Assembly (NCBI GenBank): GCA_009809945.1
Contig: WTPW01000315.1
Coordinates: 135,599-199,598 of the forward strand
Length of the DNA: 64,000 nucleotides
Direction: 5' to 3'
Source of the DNA: Gigaspora margarita
Lineage: Eukaryota > Glomeromycota > Glomeromycetes > Diversisporales > Gigasporaceae
Positions within the stretch are counted from its first letter, which is position 1. Each line of letters begins with the position of its first letter. A model generated the notes under the pieces. That model saw only the letters and a program-made list of their open reading frames with translations, was not told the DNA's origin and ran no database searches. Below are positions 34,880 to 46,529 of the stretch, one piece after another. Position numbers and translations under genes: made by a program.

Positions 34880-35455
34880 TTTTTTAACAAAAAATTTATT
34901 ATTTAATTCATGATCCATATGCCAAACAGTGAAAACATATAGTAATATCTGGGGAAAATCAATTAATGTTTATTCAAATTTCTGGAATCTGGCACTACCA
35001 GAGCAATATCGAACTTTTTACTAAGCTAACCTTCTACACTAAATAACAAAGATGTAGAACACATTTTTGCGATTCTAATGGTGGTAAAATCATTAAAATT
35101 TGTCTAATAGATCGCGAGATATCATCAAAAAACATTTCGTAATCATATAGAGTTTCTATGTAAACAATATTATTGTTTACATAGAAACTCTATATGGTCA
35201 TGAAAAGTTTTAACATTATCTCGCAATCTACTGGACCAATCTTAATAATTTTGCTACCATTAGAACTACAAGAATATGTTATACAACTTTTGTTATTCAG
35301 CGTAGAAGGTTAGCTTAGTAAAAAAGTTCGATATTGTTCTGACAGTGCCCGATTCCAGAAATTTGAATAAACAATAATTGATTTCCCCAATTTTCTATAC
35401 GTGGTAATATATGCAGTCCCTGTTTGGTATGCAGATCATGAATTAATATAAATTT
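34880..35455. repeat. 575-bp palindromic foldback element
   Basis: The arms meet around 35165-35170 at CTATGTAAACAAT / ATTGTTTACATAG and stay strongly complementary for about 280 bp each. Examples are AGAAACTCTATATG, GAATCTGGCACTACCAGAGC against its diverged complement, and outer TTTAATTCATGATCCATATG against GCAGATCATGAATTAATATA. Mismatches are scattered, so this is not a recent artefactual inversion. Non-coding. Confidence 0.75.
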
Positions 35456-35536
35456 TTATTTAGAAAACGAAACAAATAAAGCATAGCTAAATCATATAAA
35501 GTATCCAAACAGAGGTTTCACTAAAGGCAGTTTTTT

Positions 35537-35892
35537 AAAGGTAGAGTGTAATGTAGATCATTTTTAATAGTAATCACATTGCAAATTATGCAGATCATAT
35601 AATATCATATGATTTACATAGATTCTAACCAATTAGAATTAATTATTTCTATAGATCTCCTCGTAAAAATAAACAACTCCTCACAAATTTTATAGTATTG
35701 AAAAATTAAAAAATATATTGAAATATTCTTGCTTATATTTACAAAAGATTAAAAATCAATTTTTTATATTGTTTTCTGACTAATTTAATTTAATTTTAAA
35801 ATTATTATAACTTGTTTATATAAACTGACAATTTTTGTATGTACAACAAATAATTTGCTATTTATATTTATATTGTATTACACTATACCCTT
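35537..35892. mobile_element. TIR element related to the TTAAGGGTAGGGG family
   Basis: Left TAAAGGTAGAGTGTAATGTA; right, reverse-complemented, TAAGGGTATAGTGTAATACA. The interior retains GCAAATTATGCAGATC and ATATCATATGATTTAC blocks like 17902-18427. Non-coding. Confidence 0.5.
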
Positions 35893-36636
35893 AATGAAAC
35901 AGGCAAGTTCAGTGGTGTGGTATCACTTGCAAGTGAATTTGCATGTGATATCAATAATTTTGAAGTATGTTCAACTACTAATTTTGATGAATAGAAGAAA
36001 TAGCCATTGGCAATAAACTACGAAGAACAACTATTGTCAATGAATTAGCAGGAAAACCATTATAATAGAGCACCAAGAATAACTATCACCAATGAAGTCC
36101 CAGGAATAACCACTGCAAGCAAGCCACTATCACAAACATGAACATGCTGGGAGAAATTGAATCTGGAAATATTTGTCATGAAAATGTGCAAAATGAAGAA
36201 AGCTGAAAGGATTTATTAAAAAATTCCTTACTAGTGTTTCAGGCGAAATTATATATTTTGCCCAGGCAAAATTTCCGAAATAGGGCGAAATATATTTCAC
36301 CCCAAAGACCTCAAATCTGATAATTCTGAAACTGGTGAAACTGGCGAAATGTCCGAAACTTGGCGAAATGTCTGAAACCTGGCGAAATGTCTAAAAATTG
36401 GCAAAACTGAAACCTGGCGAAAGTTCTGAAATCTAATATTTTATTGAAAAAAATACCTAGAGCATAGTGAAATAGAGTATGAGTTCAATTCGGGGGATGG
36501 TATAAACAGACCCCATGAAATATTCACTTATCTGAAATATCATATATCAGTAACATGTGTATAGTGATAACGATAAATTATCATTTAAATAATTTTTGCA
36601 AATCCTAATGCTAATAACTTATCTAATATTTATTTA

Positions 36637-36840
36637 GTGATGGGCAATTTGCAGTTTTTCCAAAAATCCCGCGTGGGATGCGGGATTACGTGCATGATCC
36701 GCGCGTGATTCGTGGGATTGTTTACCGGAAATCTGTAAATTTCAGCAGAATTATGGTATTGGCTCCGAATTATCCCACGCATCACATAATGGATAACGCA
36801 CGGGATAACAATATTGTATAGTTATCTAATCAGGAAGATT
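36637..36840. mobile_element. GC-rich hAT-type end nested in the 36.2-kb element
   Basis: TAGTGATGGGCAATTTGCAG (36637) has the form of a hAT terminus and is followed by iterated GCGGGATT/AATCCCGC words (36665-36810). The opposite end was not located. It could be a solo end or an ancient nested copy. Confidence 0.35.
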
Positions 36841-36869
36841 TATTGATAGATCCTATATTAATTTTTCTT

Positions 36870-37222
36870 ATAAGGCCACGCAAAGTTAATTCTCTTTTTG
36901 CATAACCTGGGGTTTCAAAATTCCGGTCAGCGGGCAGGTTAAAAAAAAAATAACTTTTATGGTCTAAATTCATTCATGTTCACATCTAAGATAATGCAAA
37001 GTTAATTCTTCGGTTTGCATAACATGGAATTAGAAAATTTTGATTTTTTTTTTTTATTGGACTATTGGGTAATTCCGGAAAGGTAAGGTTATCATCGGGT
37101 GACACCGGAGAAAAAATTAAATGGCAAAAATGGAATAATTGTCACAATAGGAATTTAAAAAAAAATTTTTTTTTTTGGAAAAATTGAGTCGACGGGTTAT
37201 GCAAAACGGTTCTTTAATGCTG
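36870..37222. mobile_element. TIR MITE, GCAAAGTTAATTC ends (copy 2), nested in hAT-like element
   Basis: Left AAGGCCACGCAAAGTTAATT then CTCTTTTTGCATAACC; right, reverse-complemented, GCATTAAAGAACCGTTTTGC then ATAACCCG. The interior repeats TTCACATCTAAGATAATGCA and AATTCCGGTCAGCGGG, matching 3638-3962. Confidence 0.6.
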
Positions 37223-37661
37223 AAATAAATTGAGTTAAAGGATTAACATACTGGAAATTTTAAATGCATGGTTTAAAGTATATAAATTGTTATTTTACCT
37301 AGTATTATTTCTTCGTACTGTATGTATACTTCATATATTACTATGTTTTTGCAAGCAAATTTGCCTATGAACTGTATTAAGAGATAGAGAAAACCAAATG
37401 TAGTACTTACAAATTAAATTATGAATTTATAATTCTGCGTACAAGAAAAATAATAGAACAATAAAATTCCAAAGAAGTAAAAAAAAAAAATCGAAAAAGT
37501 TTCGGAGATTTCGCCATTTCGGTTTCGTCAGGTTTCAGAGGTTTCGCCAGGTTTCAGAAGTTTCGCCCATTTCAGAAATTTCAGAAATTTCAGAAATTTC
37601 GCATTTCGGTTTCGCCTTTCGGATTTTGAAAATGGATTTCGCCCGAAACACTATTCCTTAC

Positions 37662-38168
37662 TGGGAACACATCTAATGATTGTGTTTTTAATTTTTAATT
37701 TTCTAAAAATGATAAATTTTAATTAGCATTGTAATTATTGAAAAAAGTAAAAATAAATGTAATTTTTATTTAGCTTTATTTACTATTACAATTGCATGAA
37801 TATTTTATTATATGCTCACAATATTTGCCTATAATTAAATATTTGGTGCTGTGCCATAATCAGTTAAAAAATATCAAGGCAGTGCTGCACCATGATCGTA
37901 TGTGTTTGCCAGATAAATGTTATTATGTGTACGTACGGGTTTATGTTATTATGTGCTACTGCATGTAAATATGCGCGAGACAATGCATGAGAGAACACAT
38001 AAAATTGCACGTTAGTACGTGCACTGTTGCACAGAATCTGCACCTTATTACGTGCTGTAAACGTGCTTTCTCATACATTGTATCATATAGATTTAAGTGC
38101 AGGTTCGTGTGGTAACTTTTTCGTGCATTATTGTATCATTCTGTGCTGCAATTTGGTTTAGGATTGGT
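37662..38168. other. No gene; TGC/ACGT-rich patch
   Basis: Unlike its surroundings, 37840-38160 has many GTGC, TACGTGC and ATGTTATTATGTG words, with short inverted pairs (TTACGTGC, GCACGT). This resembles the subterminal zone of an unidentified element, but no termini were found. Confidence 0.35.
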
Positions 38169-38174
38169 GCTTAA

Positions 38175-39237
38175 CAGTCATAGGACATGTCCCCTTAAAA
38201 TTGGTTTAAAATAAATTTATAATAAAAATTATAAAAAAANNNNNNNNNNNNNNNNNNNNNNNNNNNNNNNNNNNNNNNNNNNNNNNNNNNNNNNNNNNNN
38301 NNNNNNNNNNNNNNNNNNNNNNNNNNNNNNNNNNNNNNNNNNNNNNNNNNNNNNNNNNNNNNNNNNNNNNNNNNNNNNNNNNNNNNNNNNNNNNNNNNNN
38401 NNNNNNNNNNNNNNNNNNNNNNNNNNNNNNNNNNNNNNNNNNNNNNNNNNNNNNNNNNNNNNNNNNNNNNNNNNNNNNNNNNNNNNNNNNNNNNNNNNNN
38501 NNNNNNNNNNNNNNNNNNNNNNNNNNNNNNNNNNNNNNNNNNNNNNNNNNNNNNNNNNNNNNNNNNNNNNNNNNNNNNNNNNNNNNNNNNNNNNNNNNNN
38601 NNNNNNNNNNNNNNNNNNNNNNNNNNNNNNNNNNNNNNNNNNNNNNNNNNNNNNNNNNNNNNNNNNNNNNNNNNNNNNNNNNNNNNNNNNNNNNNNNNNN
38701 NNNNNNNNNNNNNNNNNNNNNNNNNNNNNNNNNNNNNNNNNNNNNNNNNNNNNNNNNNNNNNNNNNNNNNNNNNNNNNNNNNNNNNNNNNNNNNNNNNNN
38801 NNNNNNNNNNNNNNNNNNNNNNNNNNNNNNNNNNNNNNNNNNNNNNNNNNNNNNNNNNNNNNNNNNNNNNNNNNNNNNNNNNNNNNNNNNNNNNNNNNNN
38901 NNNNNNNNNNNNNNNNNNNNNNNNNNNNNNNNNNNNNNNNNNNNNNNNNNNNNNNNNNNNNNNNNNNNNNNNNNNNNNNNNNNNNNNNNNNNNNNNNNNN
39001 NNNNNNNNNNNNNNNNNNNNNNNNNNNNNNNNNNNNNNNNNNNNNNNNNNNNNNNNNNNNNNNNNNNNNNNNNNNNNNNNNNNNNNNNNNNNNNNNNNNN
39101 NNNNNNNNNNNNNNNNNNNNNNNNNNNNNNNNNNNNNNNNAGAGAGGGATCTTAGCTCAAAGTTATATAGTAAATTCATATGTTTTTTTTATAATTTTTA
39201 TTATAAATTTATTTCTAGGGGACATGTCCTATGACTG
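38175..39237. mobile_element. TIR element with long inverted ends spanning an assembly gap
   Basis: Left CAGTCATAGGACATGTCCCC then AAATAAATTTATAATAAAAA; right, reverse-complemented, is nearly identical for about 60 bp. TTAA flanks both sides (38171-38174 and 39238-39241), so the target is TTAA or TA (piggyBac- or mariner-type). All but about 160 bp of the interior is N, so coding content is unknown. Confidence 0.7.
38240..39140. other. Assembly gap (901 N)
   Basis: The gap begins about 65 bp inside the left TIR and ends close to the start of the right TIR. That position suggests assembly failure on the inverted arms. Gap length may be an estimate. Confidence 0.95.
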
Positions 39238-39241
39238 TTAA

Positions 39242-42240
39242 GTATTACGACTAATTAAAATATTGTGTGCAATTGATTCTTGAACAAACATCTTTAAAAA
39301 TCGAAATAAATAAATGTGGCGGCTTATGTTCAGATTGGTTGAAGTTGAGATTCACGTGATCTAATGTAGAACGCAATTATGTAAACATGGAGGTGTCACG
39401 GCTTGGGAGTAATTAAGTTCGTTGCCAATTTAGCTTTGAGCTGTGAACATTAGGATATTAAAGGAAGGTATTTATATATGGGAGAACGATTTCAATAAGT
39501 ACTGTATTTATGATATGTTACGTGTAATACATGTGTTGTCCCTTCTCATTACATAAATCGATCCTTTATATATGTCATATCTAGAATAACCCGGTTACCA
39601 AGAGTGAGGTAAAGTATTACAATGTGGTATGAGAATTACTGTGCAGAAATGTAGTAACCCGGAAATGTAGTCATAATCCGATAACCATAATGCAGCAACG
39701 ATCCAATAATTATGAGGTAACGGGGACGATGATGATGAAAGAAATACTAATTATAGACTAAATTGGTACACAAAAAATTTGCCGTAGCAAAGGTCGGCTA
39801 AAGCATATCGAATTTTGAAAATCTGCCCAATTTAATATTAGGGTTATGTTAGGAAAAAATTTGAGGTTAGATTTAAAAGAGCTTATAGGTAAAATTGCCT
39901 CCCTGGTATTTTTTAATAATGCCAAAGTAGGTTTAGACTACTAATTCTTGTATTTATTCCCATTACAGTTGAACAACCCAAAAGCGATCCTGTCAAAACT
40001 CATAACACGTCAAATCTGATAAAAAATTAATCTACCAAGTCTGTTTCAGCTATATGAATCTAATAGATTGATAATAATTTCAAATCAGATAACCTCTCAA
40101 TACTGACACAAAGCTTGTCCACCATGCATATCGTTTTGGAAGGTTCAACTGTATTCTCGTTTCTGCTTGTTTTGTTTCTTCGGGCTGATCCGGATTGGTC
40201 AAAATTTCGCAATTTGATTAATTACCAAACATAAAAACTAGGATAGCCCTTAAGAAAGGAGAGTGTCTCGAATACGCCGATTTATCTCTAAGAGTTACAC
40301 AGAAAGATAAGGGCGAAGAAGGGAAAAGAGATACGAAATCCGATAGGATGCCTTTAAGGAGTACTCAAAGTAACGAAATAAAGCGTGATTAACAGGTCAC
40401 GTGAACACGGTCGCAGGAATCATGCGTAGGGAAGTATAAAGTTTTATTAGAGAGTTTCGATATTCAATTTTCACTATAAAGGCCTATTCGGCTTTTCACT
40501 AGCTTACTTCCTTTATTATTTCAGAATAAATGAAGATGAAAACTCTGCCTTTATTGAAGTTGAATTTGCTCGTTTACATTTGGATTTACTAAACGTTAAC
40601 GTGTTCTAGACGCTATGTATTATTCAACAATGATACAGCACGTTGATGTATTACCTAGAATATTCATAATGCGCACCCCGAACACGCATGGATACTAATA
40701 CGTTAACGTGTTATGAAAACTTTTACGAAAGGGGCGATCATATGCTAATTATTCGGCAGATTCAAGTACGTAATTCTGTAATTGATTATCCGTGTACAAA
40801 ATAGTATAGAAAAAAAATAAAAGTACTAAATATAAAAAGGAATATTTAACCATTTGTAATTTACGAAATTACATAAGATATCGGGACCCCTCTGTCACAA
40901 CTCATGCAGGAGTTCCCAAAATTCCGGTTGGAATACTTCGGAGTGCATCGGAATCATGGTGGCTTGGTCGGAATTGATCGATTTTGCCCAAGATCATTAA
41001 AAATTTTTACTAATGAAATCTTATCCATTCATTAAGCAAAAAATGCCCAGCTGATAATTTTTGCTATAGAACTAGTTAACAACTAGGGCTAAACGCCGGC
41101 CTATATCCGACGTGCCCGACCCGGAAATTTGGGTACACAAATTTAGCATAAGCTGCCAAATAAATAAAGCAATGGACCAACAAAGCAATTGACGACACTT
41201 TACGACACTTCCAATTTTTGTTTCTTCTTTTTCAGAAATTTACTACAAGCCAACAGAACACAAAACCGTGCCTTGTTTATTTGTGGCAAAGATTTTTAAC
41301 ATAATCAATAAAGTAATAATTCGTCGATGTTGTAATGATTTTTAAGAACTATTACGATAACGATAAAGTAAAAAGAGTGAAATACTTGAACAATTCTAAT
41401 CAATCAATGAAAATTTTGACCAATAAGCGCAACACTATGATAAAAAAAGGACGTTTAGGCCTCTATCTCTTGTTGGTTGGAATGATAAATACCCTTGGTC
41501 GGTTAAACGAACTTCTGCTAACAAAATTTTTCTTTCTGGCATATTAAACTTTCATCACGTGCTTTATTCATTGGAATAATCAATACAATTGATTTGTTCA
41601 ATTGTTTTTTTTTACTAATAAAAATTTACGTTCAGACCCGTTCCGACAAATTGATTAAGGTGCTTGAGAATACCTTTATTGATTATGTTTTCTTCGATTT
41701 ACTATTTTTTTTAGTTTTCACCTGCTAATTTTCTTTTAATTAACTAAGAAATTATAGCTTAATTCTTGTTTCTTTGAACCATTTCTGTTCAAAAAGAATT
41801 TAATAAAATAAAAATTTTTAACAGTTTGTCAATTAATTATTACATATTAAAAATCATGTCGTCATGAACTGATCAGTCGAAGACAACAAATCACAAAACT
41901 TAGATTTTATTTTTATTAATTCCTGTGAGAATTTTGAGCCTCCTTTGTAATAATTAAATTAGTCAACATCCGTTTGATTTATGTTTTTACTAAGTAAAAA
42001 ATTCATTTTATGTTTACACGTTGGTACAATAAAAACCTCCCAATCGCATACCTGTTGTTCAACCAGTATTATTGAATTACAACCCTAACCAATATGATGT
42101 GCGATGAATTTTTTTTTAAATAATAATCGTCTGAACTCCGAAGTTTACTTTTGTAATCACCTTTTTAAATGTTTTTGCAAATTACAATCCAATTTTAACT
42201 CTAATTCTGACCCAAACTAAATAAAATTTTTTCGATTTTT
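39242..42240. other. Unique-looking interval, no supported gene
   Basis: Higher complexity and GC than elsewhere, yet no frame longer than about 70 codons. An intron-rich gene cannot be excluded. 40150-40215 contains a TTCGGGCTGATCCGGATTGG module shared with MITEs at 6309-6614, 25806-26117 and 61024-61302. GTTAACGTGTT and AACACGTTAAC words occur near 40590-40710. Confidence 0.35.
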
Positions 42241-42367
42241 ATTATATTTAATTTTTTAACTCTTAATTGTGACATATCAAAATATACCCACACAAATCTT
42301 TATCTTTGATACAAACATTTTTTGTTTTATCAGATCTAATCATATTTCGATAACAATATGCAACACT

Positions 42368-43960
42368 TTAACTTCTATTAGTGCTAACTATTTCTGCAGA
42401 TTTTTGATAATAAATAAATGCCTTATACTCATCCTTTTCAACCCCATTTCCATAAAGATAACAATTTCCAACTTCTTTCATTCCTTTAACATTTCCCATC
42501 TCTGCAGATTTTTGATAATAAATAAAAGCCAAATATTCATCTTTTTCAACTCCAACTCCATATTTATAACAATGTCCAACCTTACATGTCCCTCTAGCGT
42601 ACCCCATTTCTGCAGATTTTTGGTAACAAATGAATGCTTTTTGTTTATCTTTTTCAACTCCAATTCCATTTCTATAACAATATCCAACCTTATATATCCC
42701 TCTAACATATCCCATTTCAGCACATTTTTTATAATAAATGAATGCATTATGTTGATCTTTTTCGACTCCAATTCCATTAAGATAACAATATCCAACCATA
42801 TATGCAGCCATGGCGACACCCACCTCTGCAGATTTTTTATAATAAATGAATGCCTTATATACATTCTTTTCAACACCAATTCCTTCTTCATAACAATACC
42901 CAACATTATATGTACCACTGGCATGCCCCATCTCTGCAGATTTTTGATAATAAATAAATGCCTTATGCTCATCTTTTTCAACACCAATTCCATTTCGATA
43001 ACAATATCCAACACTATTTAATCCATTAGGATCACCCATCTCTGCAGATTTTTGAAAATAAATGAAAGATTTATGTTCATTCTTTTCAATTCCAACTCCA
43101 TCGAGATAACAATATCCAACCATATATGTTCCATTAACGTGCAACATCTCAGCAGATTTTTGATAATAAATAAATGCCTGATGTTTATTTGTTTCAACTC
43201 CAATTCCATTTTCATAACACCAACCAACATAATATGTTCCAGCAGCATGATCCATCTCAGCAGATTTTTGATAATAAATAAATGCCTTATGCTCATCTTT
43301 TTCAACACCAATTCCACTTCGATAACAACATCCAACTTGATATATTCCATCAACATCTCCTAAATCTGCAGATTTTTGATAATAAATAAATGCTTTTTGT
43401 TCATCTTTTTCGACTCCAGTACCACGAAAATAACAATCTCCAACATTATAAATCCCTCCAACGAATCCCATTTCAGCAGATTTTTGATAATAAAAGAATG
43501 CTTTATGTTCATCTTTTACAACACCAATTCCTTCATCATAACAATATCCAACACTATTTATTCCAATTGCGTCATTCATTTCTGCAGAGTTTTGATAATA
43601 AATAAATGCTTTATATTCATTCCTTTCAAGCCATTTACCATAATGATAACAATTTGCAAGGATGATTTGAATCGTAGGATTAATTTGATCATCTAAGCAA
43701 AAATTGATAATATTATCTGGGCATTGCTTCTTTTTTATTAGAAACTCTTCTAATGTATTAAGAACTGAACTGGAATTTATGCCTTTCAATCTTTCTTCAT
43801 TATACAGATTGCTCATTTCTTTAACGACTTCATTAAGAATCTCCTGAGAAAAATCTTGCGACATATTATCTTTTAAATACAATTGAATAGCGTTATTGAC
43901 TATTTGAATAATATCTGATGAATTGTCAATGTTTTTCAAATAGGTTATTGCAAATTGCAA
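42368..43960 (-). CDS. Sel1-like repeat protein (530 residues, 12 repeats)
   Basis: One uninterrupted frame. Residues 1-92 form a non-repetitive N-terminal segment (QEILNEVVKEMSNLYNEERL, rich in E/K/N). Residues 93-524 are twelve 36-residue Sel1 repeats with consensus GxxxGIYxVGYCYxxGIGVE and KDEHKAFIYYQKSAEM, then a six-residue tail. Sel1 repeats are TPR-like helix pairs forming a solenoid for protein-protein contacts. In glomeromycete fungi such arrays often follow a protein kinase domain; none is visible here, so this is either a stand-alone adaptor or an incomplete model with the kinase lost. No signal peptide or membrane segment: probably cytosolic. Repeats 2-12 are very alike at DNA level (108-bp period), implying recent expansion or gene conversion. 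The start is the first ATG of the frame; an upstream exon is possible. Confidence 0.9.
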   Translation of the reverse strand: MQFAITYLKNIDNSSDIIQIVNNAIQLYLKDNMSQDFSQEILNEVVKEMSNLYNEERLKGINSSSVLNTLEEFLIKKKQCPDNIINFCLDDQINPTIQIILANCYHYGKWLERNEYKAFIYYQNSAEMNDAIGINSVGYCYDEGIGVVKDEHKAFFYYQKSAEMGFVGGIYNVGDCYFRGTGVEKDEQKAFIYYQKSADLGDVDGIYQVGCCYRSGIGVEKDEHKAFIYYQKSAEMDHAAGTYYVGWCYENGIGVETNKHQAFIYYQKSAEMLHVNGTYMVGYCYLDGVGIEKNEHKSFIYFQKSAEMGDPNGLNSVGYCYRNGIGVEKDEHKAFIYYQKSAEMGHASGTYNVGYCYEEGIGVEKNVYKAFIYYKKSAEVGVAMAAYMVGYCYLNGIGVEKDQHNAFIYYKKCAEMGYVRGIYKVGYCYRNGIGVEKDKQKAFICYQKSAEMGYARGTCKVGHCYKYGVGVEKDEYLAFIYYQKSAEMGNVKGMKEVGNCYLYGNGVEKDEYKAFIYYQKSAEIVSTNRS

Positions 43961-44787
43961 ATTGACATTTTAACGTAAGAGAGAGAATTTCACATCAATT
44001 TATTAAGGATATGTGTCACGTTGTTCAACATACGTATTGGAACACAAATCAACAAATTAGGTTGTTATGTAAGCATATAACAATAGTAAGTAAATACGTC
44101 ATATGTACGAACGTACATAAATATGCTGATATTTATTTTGATATTATATTTAAAAAAAATCAATACCGTAGCAACGTGATTATTATGCAACAAGTAAAGC
44201 CAAATGTTTAGATTAACCCAACAGAGAAGTTTCCTTAATTTACAGTAGATATCAAAATTACCATTCTTGCCCGGCACCTATTCAATGTTAGCTACGAAGC
44301 TAAAAGTGTTTATAGTGTTCCTGAATATAACATTATTAATAATAAAAATCAATAGTACGACTAGAGGTTCTATTTGCACAAGTAAAACTCTTATTGTGAC
44401 TTGCTAATAATTGTAGTGATGCTCAGTTACTATGATGGATCAAAATAATGACTTCAATTAATACAGCAACACTGTATCTTTTACTGACCCTATGTAAATT
44501 TATTAAATGTCATCGAAGATTTTTGCAAAAATAAGAAGGAACACCAACTTGATGATTTATATATTAATATATAATTTTCAGGATAATAATATGGTGTGTC
44601 ACTGAAATGAATTATAGCTCATAGCAAAAATATATGAAATTAACAGATTAATAACTCTATTTACTCTAGTAGCTATAAAATTTTGACAGGCAAAAAGATG
44701 ATTTGATGAAAAAAGTTTGTTGATCGAAATGATAAACTCACTAGTCATTTTCCAATATTTAACAATATCTTTTACGGAATAAATTAC
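43961..44787. promoter_or_regulatory. Upstream region of the Sel1-repeat gene, no defined element
   Basis: Presumed 5' flank of the minus-strand gene. No canonical promoter element can be assigned. Short frames here look random. Confidence 0.25.
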
Positions 44788-45493
44788 GTGTCGCTGTTAG
44801 ATCAGTTAAAGTATTTTCCATTAACTAAATTTAATTCCCGGCGCAATTCAAAAATAATTGATGGACGCCTTAAGCCCCATAAACTTTCTCTGATTATTGT
44901 TTTGATCAGCGTCAACCATGTCACTGTAAAAAATGAAAGTAATGACTACTTTGAATTATATTATGATGAAGTAAATTTTTATGTTATTAATAAAGCTGAT
45001 AAATTTATAGATTCAACAAATTTGAAATACACAGGATCGATCACTATTATTTTTTTTGCAATAAATTAACAACCATTAACAGTGATGAAAATATAATTAG
45101 AATAGGTAAAATTTAAAGCATATATATTTCAACTCAACAATTTGGAATAATTGTCAAGTTGCTTGCCAAATTTTCATTTGCATTACTTTAACAATTTACA
45201 GAGTTGGTGAACATTATTGGTTTCGTCTATATTACTCTATATTTCTATATTCCTTTGACGATTTTTTAAAAAGATGATGCTTAGCTTCAATGATTTCAGA
45301 ATGGTGCACTTCATTATTATTTATTGACTTGCCTAAACTTGCAGATAAACAAGAAAATAGAATTTTAATTAAGTTACCGAAATCTACCATTAAGCTCTTG
45401 AATATTTACCATAATGCAATGTTCTTATTGAATAAGTATGAGAATTTTGAACTGTCGAGTTCGTATATACGGCATTTAAATATAAGTATTTGA
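44788..45493 (+). other. Possible intron-containing gene fragment, not recognised
   Basis: Two frames, 44788-45069 (LLDQLKYFPLTKFNSRRNSK...NDYFELYYDE) and 45290-45493 (EWCTSLLFIDLPKLADKQEN...SSSYIRHL), have more balanced residue use than most AT-rich random frames. Plausible splice signals exist: donor GTAAAT after YYDE (about 44971) and acceptors AACAG (about 45080), TTTACAG (about 45200) and TTTCAG (about 45290). No family was recognised, and joining the exons is speculative. Confidence 0.25.
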
Positions 45494-46529
45494 AACAAGT
45501 TAAATAGGGTTGTCATTTATTTAATTTACGAGTGGCTAGAGAGGCTGGAGATACCGGTAAGCAAAAAATAAACATTTGTAAACCGAAGGTATCTGAAAAA
45601 ATTATTCTAGTCATAAATGCGTATTTACCATCAACTAATGCTTCTCATTTTATATTATTTCATTTGAACTAAAATCATGCAATACAACTAGATTAGGCTT
45701 GTTCTAGATGTATGTACTCAATATTAAATCTGTTTCATTACTTGCCGATTTACAGTGCTTTTCAAACTACTGTTATCATTAAATTTCGTACACATCGCAC
45801 AGGAATTTGGAGATCTGGAAATCTGGAAATCGGGAATTTAAAATTTTTATTTTAAATAAATATAAAAAAAAATTCTAAAAAAAGTAAAAAAAATGTTCTA
45901 TCTCATTAGCCAAATTTCATACGATGGATGCGAAAATATAAAACTTAAGTATTATTATAGCATCTAATTGGGTGCAGAAAATGTTAATATTGTGCTACAG
46001 ATTTAAGCACTAGTACATGCGACTGTAAAAAATCTCTGGTACTAATCATGAAAAACCGAACAAATTTGGTTAAACAAGCTTACTCACGTTCCTATGAACC
46101 TAACGGGGATGCGACTAAATTTGAATATATTCACAAACATGTTATGGAATATATTTATCAAATAAACTTAAAAAATCCATTCAAATTTTCTTTTCGTGGA
46201 CAATGTTATAATTTCTTAGTCAAATTGAGTCCTGACAAAAAACAAACCATACAACAAGGAAAAAGGCAGATAACAAAGTAATTTTTTTATAATGTACAAT
46301 ATATATTGAATTTTCAAATAAACATGGAGTGTTTGTACAGTAAAATGCCAATCTAACCAATTTTTACATTGACAAAATTAACCCTTGCTTATGGTTAAGG
46401 CAAGGGTGGGTTTGGGATTGGGTTGAGGGTTTAGTTTATACCAAAATTTCTCAAGGAATTTTTTTTTGTTAGAAGCCAAAAGGTGGTTTCATAATCAAAA
46501 TTTTGCGATATCAATTGGTATTTACATTA
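45494..46529. other. Interval with one weak open frame
   Basis: 46048-46281 (+) encodes 77 residues (MKNRTNLVKQAYSRSYEPNG...) that match nothing known to me and may be chance or an exon. GATCTGGAAATCTGGAAATC at 45812-45831 is a short direct repeat. No other feature. Confidence 0.3.

Larger units (their letters stand above)
36232..37653. mobile_element. 1.4-kb hAT-like non-autonomous element with iterated subterminal repeats
   Basis: Ends TAGTGTTTCAGGCGAAAT (left) and TAGTGTTTCGGGCGAAAT (right, reverse-complemented) are flanked by perfect 8-bp duplications TTCCTTAC at 36224-36231 and 37654-37661. Left subterminal DNA (36240-36430) repeats GGCGAAATGTCTGAAAC-like words; the right (37500-37620) repeats the complement. 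No transposase frame. Two other element ends lie inside (near 36637 and at 36870-37222). Confidence 0.9.

Noticed and set aside
38229..39179. 316-residue minus-strand open frame
   Set aside because: Consists almost entirely of N from the assembly gap; no sequence to support a protein.
42478..43014. 178-residue minus-strand frame, and 43018-43356 likewise
   Set aside because: Frame-shifted shadows of the Sel1 repeats on the same strand.
42269..43021. 250-residue plus-strand frame opposite the Sel1 gene, with similar frames at 43052-43363 and 43376-43696
   Set aside because: Antisense readings of the 108-bp Sel1 DNA repeats. Periodicity and residue bias (I, F, S, N) come from the complement; the minus strand has the recognised domain.
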